DNA from: an uncultured Clostridia bacterium
GTDB lineage: Bacteria; Bacillota; Clostridia; Oscillospirales; CAG-272
Length of the DNA: 12,249 nt
Direction: 5' to 3'
Assembly (NCBI GenBank): GCA_937894775.1
Contig: CALAXC010000412.1
Location: forward strand, 1-12,249
The position numbers and the translations under genes are program-made. Below are positions 1 through 6,625 of the stretch, piece after piece. The stretch's first letter is position 1; the number at the start of each line of letters is the position of its first letter. The notes below the pieces were generated by a model, which saw nothing but the letters and a program-made list of their open reading frames with translations, had not been told where the DNA came from and searched no databases.

Positions 1-1
1 T

Positions 2-109
2 ATGATGTATGAGGTCTATCCCAACCTGATCCCGAAACTGGTTTATTACCAACAGGAGCAGGACGGAAGACGATCTAAAAATAAGAATAACAATGATGAG
101 GTGAAATGA
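2..109 (+). CDS. C-terminal end of an unidentified upstream gene (partial)
   Basis: An open frame runs from the window edge to a TGA at 107-109. It encodes about 35 residues, mostly polar, ending in a Lys/Asn/Asp-rich tail. An ATG lies at base 2, but no ribosome binding site can be seen before it, so this is more likely the tail of a longer protein than a complete gene. Its TGA overlaps an ATG at 106-108 (ATGA), a coupling arrangement typical of operons, which ties it to the PP2C phosphatase gene that follows. The function cannot be told from this fragment. In known PP2C-containing signalling operons the neighbour is often a Ser/Thr kinase or VWA protein, but nothing here shows that. Confidence 0.5.
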   Translation: MMYEVYPNLIPKLVYYQQEQDGRRSKNKNNNDEVK

Positions 110-863
110 TATAGTTATTTCAAATGCATTTGCTACTCATCCCGGCAAGAAAGCGGAATCAGCCGAGAAGATCAATGAAGATTTCGCTCATGCATGGGAG
201 ACAAACGGAGTGTACTATCAGGCACTTGCGGATGGCAACGGAAGGGATGATGTTCTAAATCCCGGGGCGTTCGTGATAAATGAAGTGCACCGATTTATTG
301 AAACGTATTCAAAACCCGGAATGCAGGTTGAGGAAATAAAGAGAATGATAGCGGGAGCAATTCACTGTGCCAACAGAGTCTTGCTTGCGTTCAAAAGAGC
401 AAATAAAGACGTATACTCATCCAGCTTTGCGTCATTTGATCTTACTGCAGTTTTTGATGATAACAAGCTTATATCTGCCCACGTTGGTGATACCAGAAGT
501 TATCTTTTGCGTGACGGAAAAATGCACCCCCTCACCAAAGATCACACGGAAGCACAGCGACTGTGTGATGATGGAAAGATAACAAAGGAGCAGATATTCA
601 TTCATCCCGATCGTGATATCCTCACGTCAGCGCTTGGATATGATAATCCAAGAGTGGATATCCGCGAAGGAAAAATCAAAAAAGGGGACATCGTTCTTCT
701 TTTGACAGACGGAGCGCATAAGGTGCTCTCGCCTGAACAGATTCACAATATCGTAGTCTCAGCCGGAAATTGCTATGACACGTGTAACGGAATAATCGAA
801 GGAGCAAATTTACTTGGCGGACCGGATAACATCTCGGTTTGCGTAACATATATTCCAGATTGA
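106..863 (+). CDS. PP2C-family Ser/Thr protein phosphatase, start disrupted by an apparent frameshift
   Basis: This is predicted to be a soluble metal-dependent phosphatase that removes phosphate from Ser/Thr residues. PP2C motifs appear in order: an Asn-Glu-Asp box at 174-182, ALADGNG with its metal-binding Asp at 231-233, VGDTRSY and LTKDHTEAQ in the middle, LLLTDGAHK with Asp at 708-710, and GGPDNISV with Asp at 825-827. The metal-ligand Asp residues are therefore present. The reading frame with all these motifs is open from 105, but its first conventional start is a GTG at 210, which would remove the Asn-Glu-Asp box. The natural start is probably the ATG at 106, which overlaps the upstream TGA and follows GAGGTG at 98-103. 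In that frame the third codon is TAG (112-114). Removing two bases from the ATATA stretch restores one continuous protein. The gene may be a recent frameshift mutant, a sequencing error, or use a rare ATA/ATT start. The family call is firm; the expression state is not. Confidence 0.85.
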
Positions 864-864
864 A

Positions 865-913
865 CAAGGGCGGAGATCGGATAACAGGCCGATGGATTTG
901 TCCTTGCTTTTTT
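865..913 (+). terminator. Possible terminator after the PP2C gene
   Basis: Two nested inverted repeats lie directly after the stop: CAAGG (865-869) with CCTTG (902-906), and inside it ATCGG (876-880) with CCGAT (889-893). A run of six T follows at 908-913. The stems are short and the two parts are separated by unpaired bases, so termination may be weak or partial. Confidence 0.4.
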
Positions 914-938
914 ATTTATACATACCCAAAATTATATT

Positions 939-948
939 TATGAAGGAG
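939..948 (+). repeat. Leader motif TATGAAGGAG, copy 1
   Basis: The Shine-Dalgarno sequence of the membrane-protein gene is preceded immediately by AUG, as in three other leaders in this window. This copy shares only the ten-base core and an A/T-rich approach. The start codon is at 957. Confidence 0.6.
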
Positions 949-956
949 TAGTTAAA

Positions 957-1577
957 ATGAAAAAGCAAAGTACAAACGGAAACACAAAATTTTGGATGAT
1001 CCTCGCCATCATGCTTGGAGTCTTCATCGCCATTGCCGGCATCATTCTTGTTGTTTCAAATCCGTTCTCTAAATCTGTTCCGGACAATCATCCCATTAGG
1101 GAAGTTGTTGAGCAAGAAGCTGTATCTGACACTATCGATAACAGCTTTGAAGCTACAAAGGACAGAGTGACGGAGGTCAACGACAATTACGGTCAGAACA
1201 TAAAAAGTTCTTATGCCGGTAACAACAGCACAATGGAAGCTATGGCAAAGCAGAGAATGTTCTTCAGTGGTCTGAAAAGCACACTGATTGTCATTCTGCT
1301 TGCTGCGGCTATTCTGTTGGTAATCGTCAAGTGCTTTAACATCTCGTTTAAGAAAAAGCAGACTGACACAGCGGATGCCGGTGAAACCGAAATTTCGGCG
1401 GAGGGCCGCAAATCTGTCCGATCTGCCCCCAAGAATAAGGCAAAGCCGAAAACTGTTGTTCAAAAGCAGAAAAAAGATGATGAGCCCAGGGAAGTGAAAA
1501 AGACAACAGAGACCAAAAAGGAATCTGTTGCCACTGTCGATGAAGAGGATGTAGCTGACAGCTGTCAGTTACCCTAA
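957..1577 (+). CDS. Two-helix membrane protein with a long basic cytoplasmic tail
   Basis: I do not recognise a family. The 206-residue protein starts MKKQ, followed by a hydrophobic segment at about residues 12-33, a polar loop of about 70 residues, a second hydrophobic segment at about 107-126 and a C-terminal tail of about 80 residues. The tail is rich in Lys, Glu and Thr and is probably disordered. Positive charges flank both helices on the predicted cytoplasmic sides (MKK at the start, FKKK after helix 2), suggesting N-in, loop-out, C-in topology. The first helix has no clear cleavage site, so it is more likely a signal anchor than a secreted leader. It lies between a phosphatase and a possible recombination protein; a tethering role for the tail is inference. 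The start is supported by GAAGGAG at 942-948. Confidence 0.7.
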   Translation: MKKQSTNGNTKFWMILAIMLGVFIAIAGIILVVSNPFSKSVPDNHPIREVVEQEAVSDTIDNSFEATKDRVTEVNDNYGQNIKSSYAGNNSTMEAMAKQRMFFSGLKSTLIVILLAAAILLVIVKCFNISFKKKQTDTADAGETEISAEGRKSVRSAPKNKAKPKTVVQKQKKDDEPREVKKTTETKKESVATVDEEDVADSCQLP

Positions 1578-1583
1578 TGAACA

Positions 1584-1607
1584 GGGAAAGGGGTGCGCCC
1601 CTTTCCC
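1584..1607 (+). promoter_or_regulatory. Strong intergenic RNA hairpin with UGCG loop
   Basis: GGGAAAGGGG (1584-1593) and CCCCTTTCCC (1598-1607) form a perfect 10-bp stem closed by UGCG, which fits the UNCG class of stable tetraloops. It starts seven bases after the stop codon. No T run follows (GGATACTTAAAAA), so it is not a typical intrinsic terminator. It could instead stabilise the 3' end of the upstream message, or be a processing site. Confidence 0.7.
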
Positions 1608-1615
1608 GGATACTT

Positions 1616-1630
1616 AAAAATATGAAGGAG
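1616..1630 (+). repeat. Leader motif AAAAATATGAAGGAG, copy 2
   Basis: This 15-base sequence is identical to those at 7137-7151 and 10373-10387. It contains the ribosome binding site for the gene starting at 1638. The similarity to the 10373 copy extends further in both directions (CTTAAAAA before, GAATT after). Confidence 0.75.
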
Positions 1631-1637
1631 GAATTGA

Positions 1638-2420
1638 ATGATGGAAATGCCCGAAAGAATTAAAGAAAATAGTGATAGATCGCTTACCGTGTATGTGGAT
1701 GAAGCACCCTTTGAAATTGGTGAGAAGCAGTATCTTAAGAGTGACAAAGGTAAGATCCTTTTGAAGCATCAGACCATTGTGGAGCTTGCAAGGCTTGCTA
1801 ACGTTATTGTTGAGGAGCCACGTCTAGTACATACCCACAGCCCAGTCGTATACGTGTTCTCAAGAACAGCAATTCGCGGGAGTGTGAGGTGTACGGAGAT
1901 CGGTGAATCAAATGGTCAGAGTTTATACGATGACATTATGAAGATAACGCCGGCAACAACTGCTGACAATCGAGCATATGAGCGTGCGGTTCTTAAAGTT
2001 CTCGGACTTTATGGAGAAGCATACGGGGCGAGCGAGATAGATTACAGGGATGGCAAAAAGCAGCCTCCCTCCGTCTCACAGACAGAGCCTAAAGAAATTA
2101 AAAAAGATAGCGTCAAAAAGACAGAGACCGACGATGACTCACAGGTGAAGGAATCACCGACCAAAACGGAAGAAAAACCGATATGGTGGGACGACACCGG
2201 AGTAGGGGTATTTAAGGAAAGCTTACTTGACCCCGACACCTTTATTGTGACACACGGTCAGTTTGCGGGTAAGAACTGGACTGTTAAGCAACTATATGAT
2301 TACCAATACAGCAGTTGCAAGTATTATGCTGAACGTTCACAGCTTGAAAACGCAGACGATGAGTTTAAAAAGCAGGTTTATGCCTGCAGACGAGCTATCC
2401 GAAAGTACGGAGTGAAATAA
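1638..2420 (+). CDS. Unknown protein; possible recombination-accessory protein with ExoX-like C-terminus
   Basis: The protein has 260 residues in three parts. Residues 1-135 are a compact region ending in a stretch of the form T-A-D-N-R-A-x-x-R-A-V-L (about 107-119) before GLYGEAYGASE. That pattern resembles the conserved Arg-rich helix in several phage and plasmid single-strand annealing or ERF-like accessory proteins. Residues 137-182 are a charged, low-complexity linker. Residues 199-258 contain THGQFAGKNWTVKQLYD, which resembles the G-x-x-x-G-K-T-x-x-E-L pattern of the small ExoX-like C-terminal domain often attached to such proteins. These likenesses are recalled by eye and weak. An SSB-like gene at the end of the window makes a DNA-metabolism role more plausible. 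The ATG at 1638 lies six bases after GAAGGAGG (1624-1631); a second ATG at 1641 is also possible. Confidence 0.6.
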   Translation: MMEMPERIKENSDRSLTVYVDEAPFEIGEKQYLKSDKGKILLKHQTIVELARLANVIVEEPRLVHTHSPVVYVFSRTAIRGSVRCTEIGESNGQSLYDDIMKITPATTADNRAYERAVLKVLGLYGEAYGASEIDYRDGKKQPPSVSQTEPKEIKKDSVKKTETDDDSQVKESPTKTEEKPIWWDDTGVGVFKESLLDPDTFIVTHGQFAGKNWTVKQLYDYQYSSCKYYAERSQLENADDEFKKQVYACRRAIRKYGVK

Positions 2421-2436
2421 CAGGCAAGACATTTTT

Positions 2437-2469
2437 GAGAGGCGGAGTAATCTGCCTCTCTTATTTTTT
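2437..2469 (+). terminator. Terminator-like hairpin in the leader of the AAA+ ATPase gene
   Basis: GAGAGGCGGA (2437-2446) pairs with TCTGCCTCTC (2451-2460) over 10 bp with one G-T wobble and a GTAA loop (2447-2450). TTATTTTTT (2461-2469) follows at once. This is the best intrinsic-terminator match in the window. It lies only 15 bases before the start codon of the next gene, so it could be partial or conditional. Confidence 0.65.
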
Positions 2470-2480
2470 AGGAGGCAGAT
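2450..2480 (+). promoter_or_regulatory. Alternative hairpin that would hide the AAA+ gene ribosome binding site
   Basis: ATCTGCCTC (2450-2458) is perfectly complementary to GAGGCAGAT (2472-2480), with a 13-base U-rich loop. The second arm contains most of the Shine-Dalgarno AGGAGG (2470-2475). The first arm also forms the right side of the terminator-like hairpin, so the two structures exclude each other. This is seen in the sequence; any regulatory use is inference. Confidence 0.45.
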
Positions 2481-2483
2481 GAA

Positions 2484-4100
2484 ATGGCAAAATTACTACA
2501 AGACATGTATGCACACCAACTGATCAACGATGTGCTTACAGATTTAAAACCGGAAACAACGATTTCGGGTATTTCAGGATACAACACCTCAGGAGTAGAT
2601 ATATCTGTGCCTGCAGGAGTTGTTAACGCGATGATTAAGATTTTTCTTTCCGAAAAAATTGGTATCGGAGTTACCGAAAACGGAGAGATCTATACCGAGG
2701 TAATGGGTAACGAACGAGACAGTCACATTGGAGTGCTGTTTAACCCAAGAGAGAAGAAGGTAAGTGCGTGTCAGTTTGATGTCAACGACATTACAACAAA
2801 GCAGACACTTGTCCTTAGTGACACCAAGCTTATTCCGTTTTTTATTTCAATTCCTTGTTTGGTGTTCCAAAGGGTGATGAACAAGTTCAACGAACTTGAC
2901 GTTGCCTGGAAGGAAATACAGGATGCAATCGGTGAATCATACGTCCCCAAAATTGCTGACTGTCAGGGCTCGCATTGCATTGTAGATTCTTTTGTTTCGG
3001 TTGCAGATGAGGATTTTCCTTTAACCCTTGATAAGATAGAGAATCTTGCACTCGTACCCGAGACTGTTTTTGATTATACTCCGGACCTTTTAGACGGGAA
3101 AGAAGGCGTCTTTTTCCTCACCAAAGCTATTAAAAAGCCTGAGGATCTTGATCCCTTCGCACATAAGGAAAACGTAACCTTCTCCAATCAGATGGAAGAG
3201 TTGAGGGCAGAAAATTGGCCCCTTGTTAAGGACTACTATGAGTCTCTTTCCGAAGAGGACAAGATGCTTGTTCCTGACGAGGAAAAGCTTGGAATCTATA
3301 TTCCTACGAAAAAGTTCAAGAACATCGTAAAGATCCTGGCTGATGGTATCCGCAACGGAGAAAAGGATACTCAGAATGTGCTACTTAAGGGACCTCCCGG
3401 TGTGGGTAAGTCTACGATGGCGGTTGCAATCGCATATGTTTTCTCCATGCCTTACCGCTTTACACAGAGTTATAAGACTGCAGACGCCAGTGAGTACATT
3501 GGCACTACGGTCGCCGAAAACGGTGTGTTGAAGACTAACGTTGAGACACAGTTTGCACAGACGGTTATGCGTGGCGGCGTCCATATGGACGACGATAACA
3601 ACTACGCTGCCGAAGGTGAAGGTACTGTCAAAAACTCCATTTTGATAGCTCCATACACCATCAAGCTCGCTGATGGAACAATGGCAAAACGTCATCCGTT
3701 TTCCATCTTTATGATGTCGGCTAACCCTGATGCGAAAGGTTCTCGTCCGATCAACGAGGCGTACAAGGACAGATTCTGTGCCATTATCGACCTTGAGAAG
3801 CTTTCTCAGAACGATATGGTTCGAATGGTCAGAGAACGCTCCCGTTTTGAGGATGAGGCAACGATCCTTCGTATGGTTGAAGCCTGGGAACTGATCAATA
3901 AGGATATTGCCGAGACCGGTGAAACCGCAGATATGCTCACTCCTCGTAGCCTTGTTAACTGGGCGAAGCAGACGAGAATTCTCGGCGGAGATGCAATCGA
4001 AGCTGCAGAATATAACCTGCTTGGTGCTCTGTGTGCAACCGAGGAATACAAGAGCAACGTGCTGAACACTATCATCCGTCCTCGTCTGGGAAGGAGGTAG
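2484..4100 (+). CDS. MoxR/CobS-like AAA+ ATPase with a long unrecognised N-terminal region
   Basis: This is predicted to be a cytoplasmic ATP-driven remodelling protein. The AAA+ module occupies about residues 270-538: Walker A GPPGVGKST (303-311), a Walker B-like GGVHMDDDNN (about 364-373), sensor 1 MMSANP (410-415), an arginine-finger-like YKDRF (427-431) and sensor 2 LTPRS (485-489). The order and style match the MoxR/CobS/NorQ group, which usually works with a VWA-domain partner; that partner is the next gene, four bases downstream. At 538 residues it is longer than usual MoxR proteins (roughly 300-350). Residues 1-270 match nothing I know and may form a substrate-binding domain. The expected Walker B Asp-Glu appears as Asp-Asp, an unusual change. 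The start at 2484 follows AGGAGG. A cobalt-chelatase role is unlikely, since no cobalamin genes are nearby. Confidence 0.88.
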   Translation: MAKLLQDMYAHQLINDVLTDLKPETTISGISGYNTSGVDISVPAGVVNAMIKIFLSEKIGIGVTENGEIYTEVMGNERDSHIGVLFNPREKKVSACQFDVNDITTKQTLVLSDTKLIPFFISIPCLVFQRVMNKFNELDVAWKEIQDAIGESYVPKIADCQGSHCIVDSFVSVADEDFPLTLDKIENLALVPETVFDYTPDLLDGKEGVFFLTKAIKKPEDLDPFAHKENVTFSNQMEELRAENWPLVKDYYESLSEEDKMLVPDEEKLGIYIPTKKFKNIVKILADGIRNGEKDTQNVLLKGPPGVGKSTMAVAIAYVFSMPYRFTQSYKTADASEYIGTTVAENGVLKTNVETQFAQTVMRGGVHMDDDNNYAAEGEGTVKNSILIAPYTIKLADGTMAKRHPFSIFMMSANPDAKGSRPINEAYKDRFCAIIDLEKLSQNDMVRMVRERSRFEDEATILRMVEAWELINKDIAETGETADMLTPRSLVNWAKQTRILGGDAIEAAEYNLLGALCATEEYKSNVLNTIIRPRLGRR

Positions 4101-4104
4101 TATC

Positions 4105-5940
4105 ATGGCTGTAGCAAGCTTGTTCGACCCCTTTACCGGCAAGGAACAGATCGATGAAAAGCAAAAGCTGATGTTCCTCATAAGCCCTGCGTATTGCAAT
4201 CTTTTGAGGAAGATGGTTGTTGGACTAACGGCGGATCATAAGCTGATGGTTTATCTGCTTCCGCCCGAAAGCCCTGACCTGGCATTTACCGATGGTTCGC
4301 ACATCATGATCAATACGCTCCATCAGCTCTTTATAGCTCAGCCTGTGGGAGATGTGACAAAGTATTGCTTGGCTCTTGCCGTGCATGAATCCTTGCACCC
4401 GATCTACAGTTGTTTTGAGTGCATAGAAGATGCGGCGCGGAAGAAAGCCGGAGATACGGATAACGTGATTCAAATTCGACGTGAGCTCTTCAACATTCTT
4501 GAAGATGCTCGCATCGAACGAATCGGTGCTTTTAAGTTTCCCGGTGTTGCTTATGCGGTGGAGGCCCTGAACGAATTCCTTTTCGGTCTTCCAATGGACT
4601 TCACCCAAAGCAAGGATATTGAGATCATGATGCAGTGGATCCTGGATTTTGTTTCGGTGGATAAAACACGCGGGGAGCTGAAGGACGACCTAAAAAAGTT
4701 GTGGACGAAAATTGAGCCACTTGCTTTGAAGGCAAAGTATTCAGACACCTGCAGTGGATGCTATTTCTACACGAAAAAGATCCTTAAGCTGCTGAAGCCG
4801 CTGATTCCCGAAACCGATCCTATCGAACAGCAAAGACAGAAGGCGCAGAACCGTCAGGGCAATGCGAAGGATGTCGATGCAAAGACCGGACAACAGCCTC
4901 CTCAGGGCGGCGCAACCGGAAATGGACCATCACGCGGAGCACAGAGTAATCAGCCCGGAAACGGTCAGAATGCAAATAATGGTCAGTCCGGTCAAGGACA
5001 GGCCAGTAGCTCCGGACAGGGACAAGGTCAGGGGGCTGGACAAGGCGGTGCAGATGCACTGTCTCAGATGCTTGCTAATGCCCTTACTGCTTCGTTCAAC
5101 GAGCATCAAAAGGATATGGCGGCAGCTGCACAGGATAAACAGACAACAAAAGGTATCAGCGGAGATTCTTCTTCTGAGTATAGTGTAGTTCCTTGTCAGG
5201 GAGATTTCTCAACATTTGATGAGTATACGAGGATCAAGACAGACGTCGCTCCCGTAATCAACAAGCTGAGAACCGGACTTAAGAACATCATCAACTACAA
5301 CGTGGATGAAATCAGCAGATACCTTCATGCAGGCCGTATCGACTCAAAGAGTCTCAGCCGTATGCCTTCAGGGGCAATATGCGCCAAGCGAATTGAGAAG
5401 AATGACGAAGCGGATCTCAATATCACAGTTCTTGTGGACCTTTCAGGTTCAATGAACGGGTATCCCATTGAGAACGCAATGAAGGCTTGCGTTGTTCTGC
5501 AAGAGGTGTGCAATTCCTTGAAGATCCCAATTACTGTTTTGGGATTCAAGAGTGGAAGACAGAAGGTGCAGATCTTGCATTTTTCCAATCGATTATTGAA
5601 GGGCAGATATGCTCATACGGGAATCGTGAAGATGGATGCAGGCGGCGGAACTCCGCTTTACAATGCGCTGCTTTATCTTCCGAGACTTTTAAAGAAGCAG
5701 TCTGAAGAGGACAAGCTTCTCATTGTGATCACAGACGGTGCTCCCGACACCGGTCCTGAGCCCTGCAAGATCGAGGTTACAAAACTTGGTCGATATGCAA
5801 AGGTTTACGGAATGGCGATCGGTGGCGGACGTGATGCACTTGCCAATATCTTTGGCTCAAAATATATCGGTATCGACTCTTTGGACAGACTCCCGGGTGA
5901 GCTCTGCAAGGTGATCGAAAAGAACATTATCAGGAGGTAA
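4105..5940 (+). CDS. CobT-like VWA protein with N-terminal HExxH metallopeptidase motif
   Basis: This is the likely partner of the MoxR-like ATPase; the start is four bases after that gene's stop and its SD (AAGGAGGT, 4091-4098) overlaps the end of it. The protein has 611 residues. The N-terminal region contains HESLH (residues 94-98), matching the zinc-protease pattern HExxH, and 32 residues later NILEDARIER (130-139), whose acidic residues could give the third metal ligand. This resembles the putative metallopeptidase region found with VWA domains in DUF2201-type proteins. Residues about 241-315 are a Gly/Gln/Asn-rich flexible linker. The C-terminal VWA domain has a complete MIDAS: DLSGS (Asp445, Ser447, Ser449), Thr516 in GGGTPLYNA and Asp544 in VITDGAPD. 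Such VWA domains bind partner proteins through a metal ion. No signal peptide or membrane segment is seen. Domain calls are firm; peptidase activity is unproven. Confidence 0.88.
   Translation: MAVASLFDPFTGKEQIDEKQKLMFLISPAYCNLLRKMVVGLTADHKLMVYLLPPESPDLAFTDGSHIMINTLHQLFIAQPVGDVTKYCLALAVHESLHPIYSCFECIEDAARKKAGDTDNVIQIRRELFNILEDARIERIGAFKFPGVAYAVEALNEFLFGLPMDFTQSKDIEIMMQWILDFVSVDKTRGELKDDLKKLWTKIEPLALKAKYSDTCSGCYFYTKKILKLLKPLIPETDPIEQQRQKAQNRQGNAKDVDAKTGQQPPQGGATGNGPSRGAQSNQPGNGQNANNGQSGQGQASSSGQGQGQGAGQGGADALSQMLANALTASFNEHQKDMAAAAQDKQTTKGISGDSSSEYSVVPCQGDFSTFDEYTRIKTDVAPVINKLRTGLKNIINYNVDEISRYLHAGRIDSKSLSRMPSGAICAKRIEKNDEADLNITVLVDLSGSMNGYPIENAMKACVVLQEVCNSLKIPITVLGFKSGRQKVQILHFSNRLLKGRYAHTGIVKMDAGGGTPLYNALLYLPRLLKKQSEEDKLLIVITDGAPDTGPEPCKIEVTKLGRYAKVYGMAIGGGRDALANIFGSKYIGIDSLDRLPGELCKVIEKNIIRR
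4825..5049 (+). other. Low-complexity Gly/Gln/Asn-rich linker within the VWA gene
   Basis: This stretch encodes residues about 241-315, a flexible linker dominated by Gly, Gln, Asn and Ser, with short GQ repeats near its end (GQGQGQGAGQGG). It separates the HExxH part from the VWA part. The repeated GGACAGGGACAAGGTCAG-type units could vary in number between strains. Confidence 0.8.
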
Positions 5941-5944
5941 TTTT

Positions 5945-6289
5945 ATGAGATGTGAAGTCTGCGGACGAACGGCAAAAGAGGTGGAGGGAGTTTATTTTGT
6001 TGACGGCAAATGGTTGCTGATGAAGGCAAACTATTGCTTTAAGCATGGCTCTTTCCTATCAAAATCTGAACTTGAAAATGCTGATGAAGTTGTTCCTAAT
6101 CCAAAGTTCAGAAGCCATATTCGCCCCGGACTTCACGTCCATGTTTACCTGAGAGAACGTCAAGCGGTCCAACCTGCTGTTGAAGGATATGTGAAAAGTG
6201 TTCTTTCAAAGGCGTCAGAAGATTCTTCAGGTATTAAGGTGATGCTTACAGACGGCAGAATAGGACGAATCGTCAGAATTTTGAAGTAA
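5945..6289 (+). CDS. Small protein with Cys/His zinc knuckle and YwbE-like domain
   Basis: The protein has 114 residues. The N-terminal part has CEVC (Cys3, Cys6) and CFKH (Cys31, His34), a likely zinc site. The C-terminal part from about residue 59, IRPGLHVHVYLRERQ then VEGYVKSVLSKASEDSSGI and KVMLTDGRIGRIVRI, follows the YwbE (DUF2196) pattern: R-x-x-I-x-P-G, then E/T-G-x-V-K-x-I-L-T, then G-I-K-V-x-L-x-D-G-x-V-G-R-V. YwbE proteins are small and of unknown function, so no reaction can be given. Typical YwbE proteins are about 60-70 residues without a zinc motif, so the N-terminal addition is noteworthy. Its SD (AGGAGGT, 5932-5938) lies in the last codons of the VWA gene, suggesting translational coupling. 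Confidence 0.75.
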   Translation: MRCEVCGRTAKEVEGVYFVDGKWLLMKANYCFKHGSFLSKSELENADEVVPNPKFRSHIRPGLHVHVYLRERQAVQPAVEGYVKSVLSKASEDSSGIKVMLTDGRIGRIVRILK

Positions 6290-6301
6290 GGTGGCGGACA
6301 C

Positions 6302-6622
6302 ATGAGTGAAAAAATAGCTTTTGTATCTTGGGATTATCTTCGATTGGTTTGTGATCTTCACGGAGCAGAACTTGAGCTGACGTTGAAGGGAAGCAGAACA
6401 CTGTATAGTTGCACTGACTGCGGTTGTCATGTTGCCCTGCCGACAGAGCTTTATGAAAAACTTTTAGAAGACGTCGTTAATATGCAGAATAATGGTCCTC
6501 TTATGCTTGGATATCGTTGGAAACGAAAAAGCAAGGGCGAAGCATTTGAGTTTTCTGTTGTATCTACGTCCCAGGGTAAGTGTCCGACCATTTCTGTAAA
6601 GCTGATTTCAAGGGAGAGATAG
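6302..6622 (+). CDS. Unknown small protein with zinc-ribbon-like Cys/His pairs
   Basis: This is a 106-residue protein with no family I recognise. CDLH (Cys17, His20) and CTDCGC (Cys37, Cys40, Cys42) are spaced as in a zinc ribbon, giving a plausible four-ligand site with one Cys to spare. The remainder is mixed, with a basic patch (YRWKRKSKG, about 72-80). The start at 6302 lies 12 bases after the preceding stop and follows AAGGTGG. It continues a run of three short genes behind the VWA gene, two of them with zinc-type motifs. A nucleic-acid or protein-binding role is inference only. Confidence 0.65.
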   Translation: MSEKIAFVSWDYLRLVCDLHGAELELTLKGSRTLYSCTDCGCHVALPTELYEKLLEDVVNMQNNGPLMLGYRWKRKSKGEAFEFSVVSTSQGKCPTISVKLISRER

Positions 6623-6625
6623 CCA

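Noticed and set aside
904..938. Sigma-70-type promoter (TTGCTT with a downstream A/T box) before the membrane-protein gene
   Set aside because: At the correct 17-base spacing the -10 is poor (CAAAAT); the better A/T boxes have wrong spacing.
3381..4199. Long open frame on the minus strand, about 272 codons
   Set aside because: It lies fully opposite the AAA+ gene motifs and the start of the VWA gene, has no ribosome binding site, and its Cys/His/Arg-rich product looks like an antisense shadow.
4862..5188. Second open frame of about 108 codons overlapping the linker of the VWA gene
   Set aside because: It is a by-product of the repetitive Gly/Gln codons, with no ribosome binding site and a composition unlike real proteins here.
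2484..5940. Cobaltochelatase CobS/CobT for cobalamin synthesis
   Set aside because: The resemblance is to the general MoxR-VWA architecture. There is no CobN or other cobalamin gene nearby, and the HExxH part and long N-terminal region differ.
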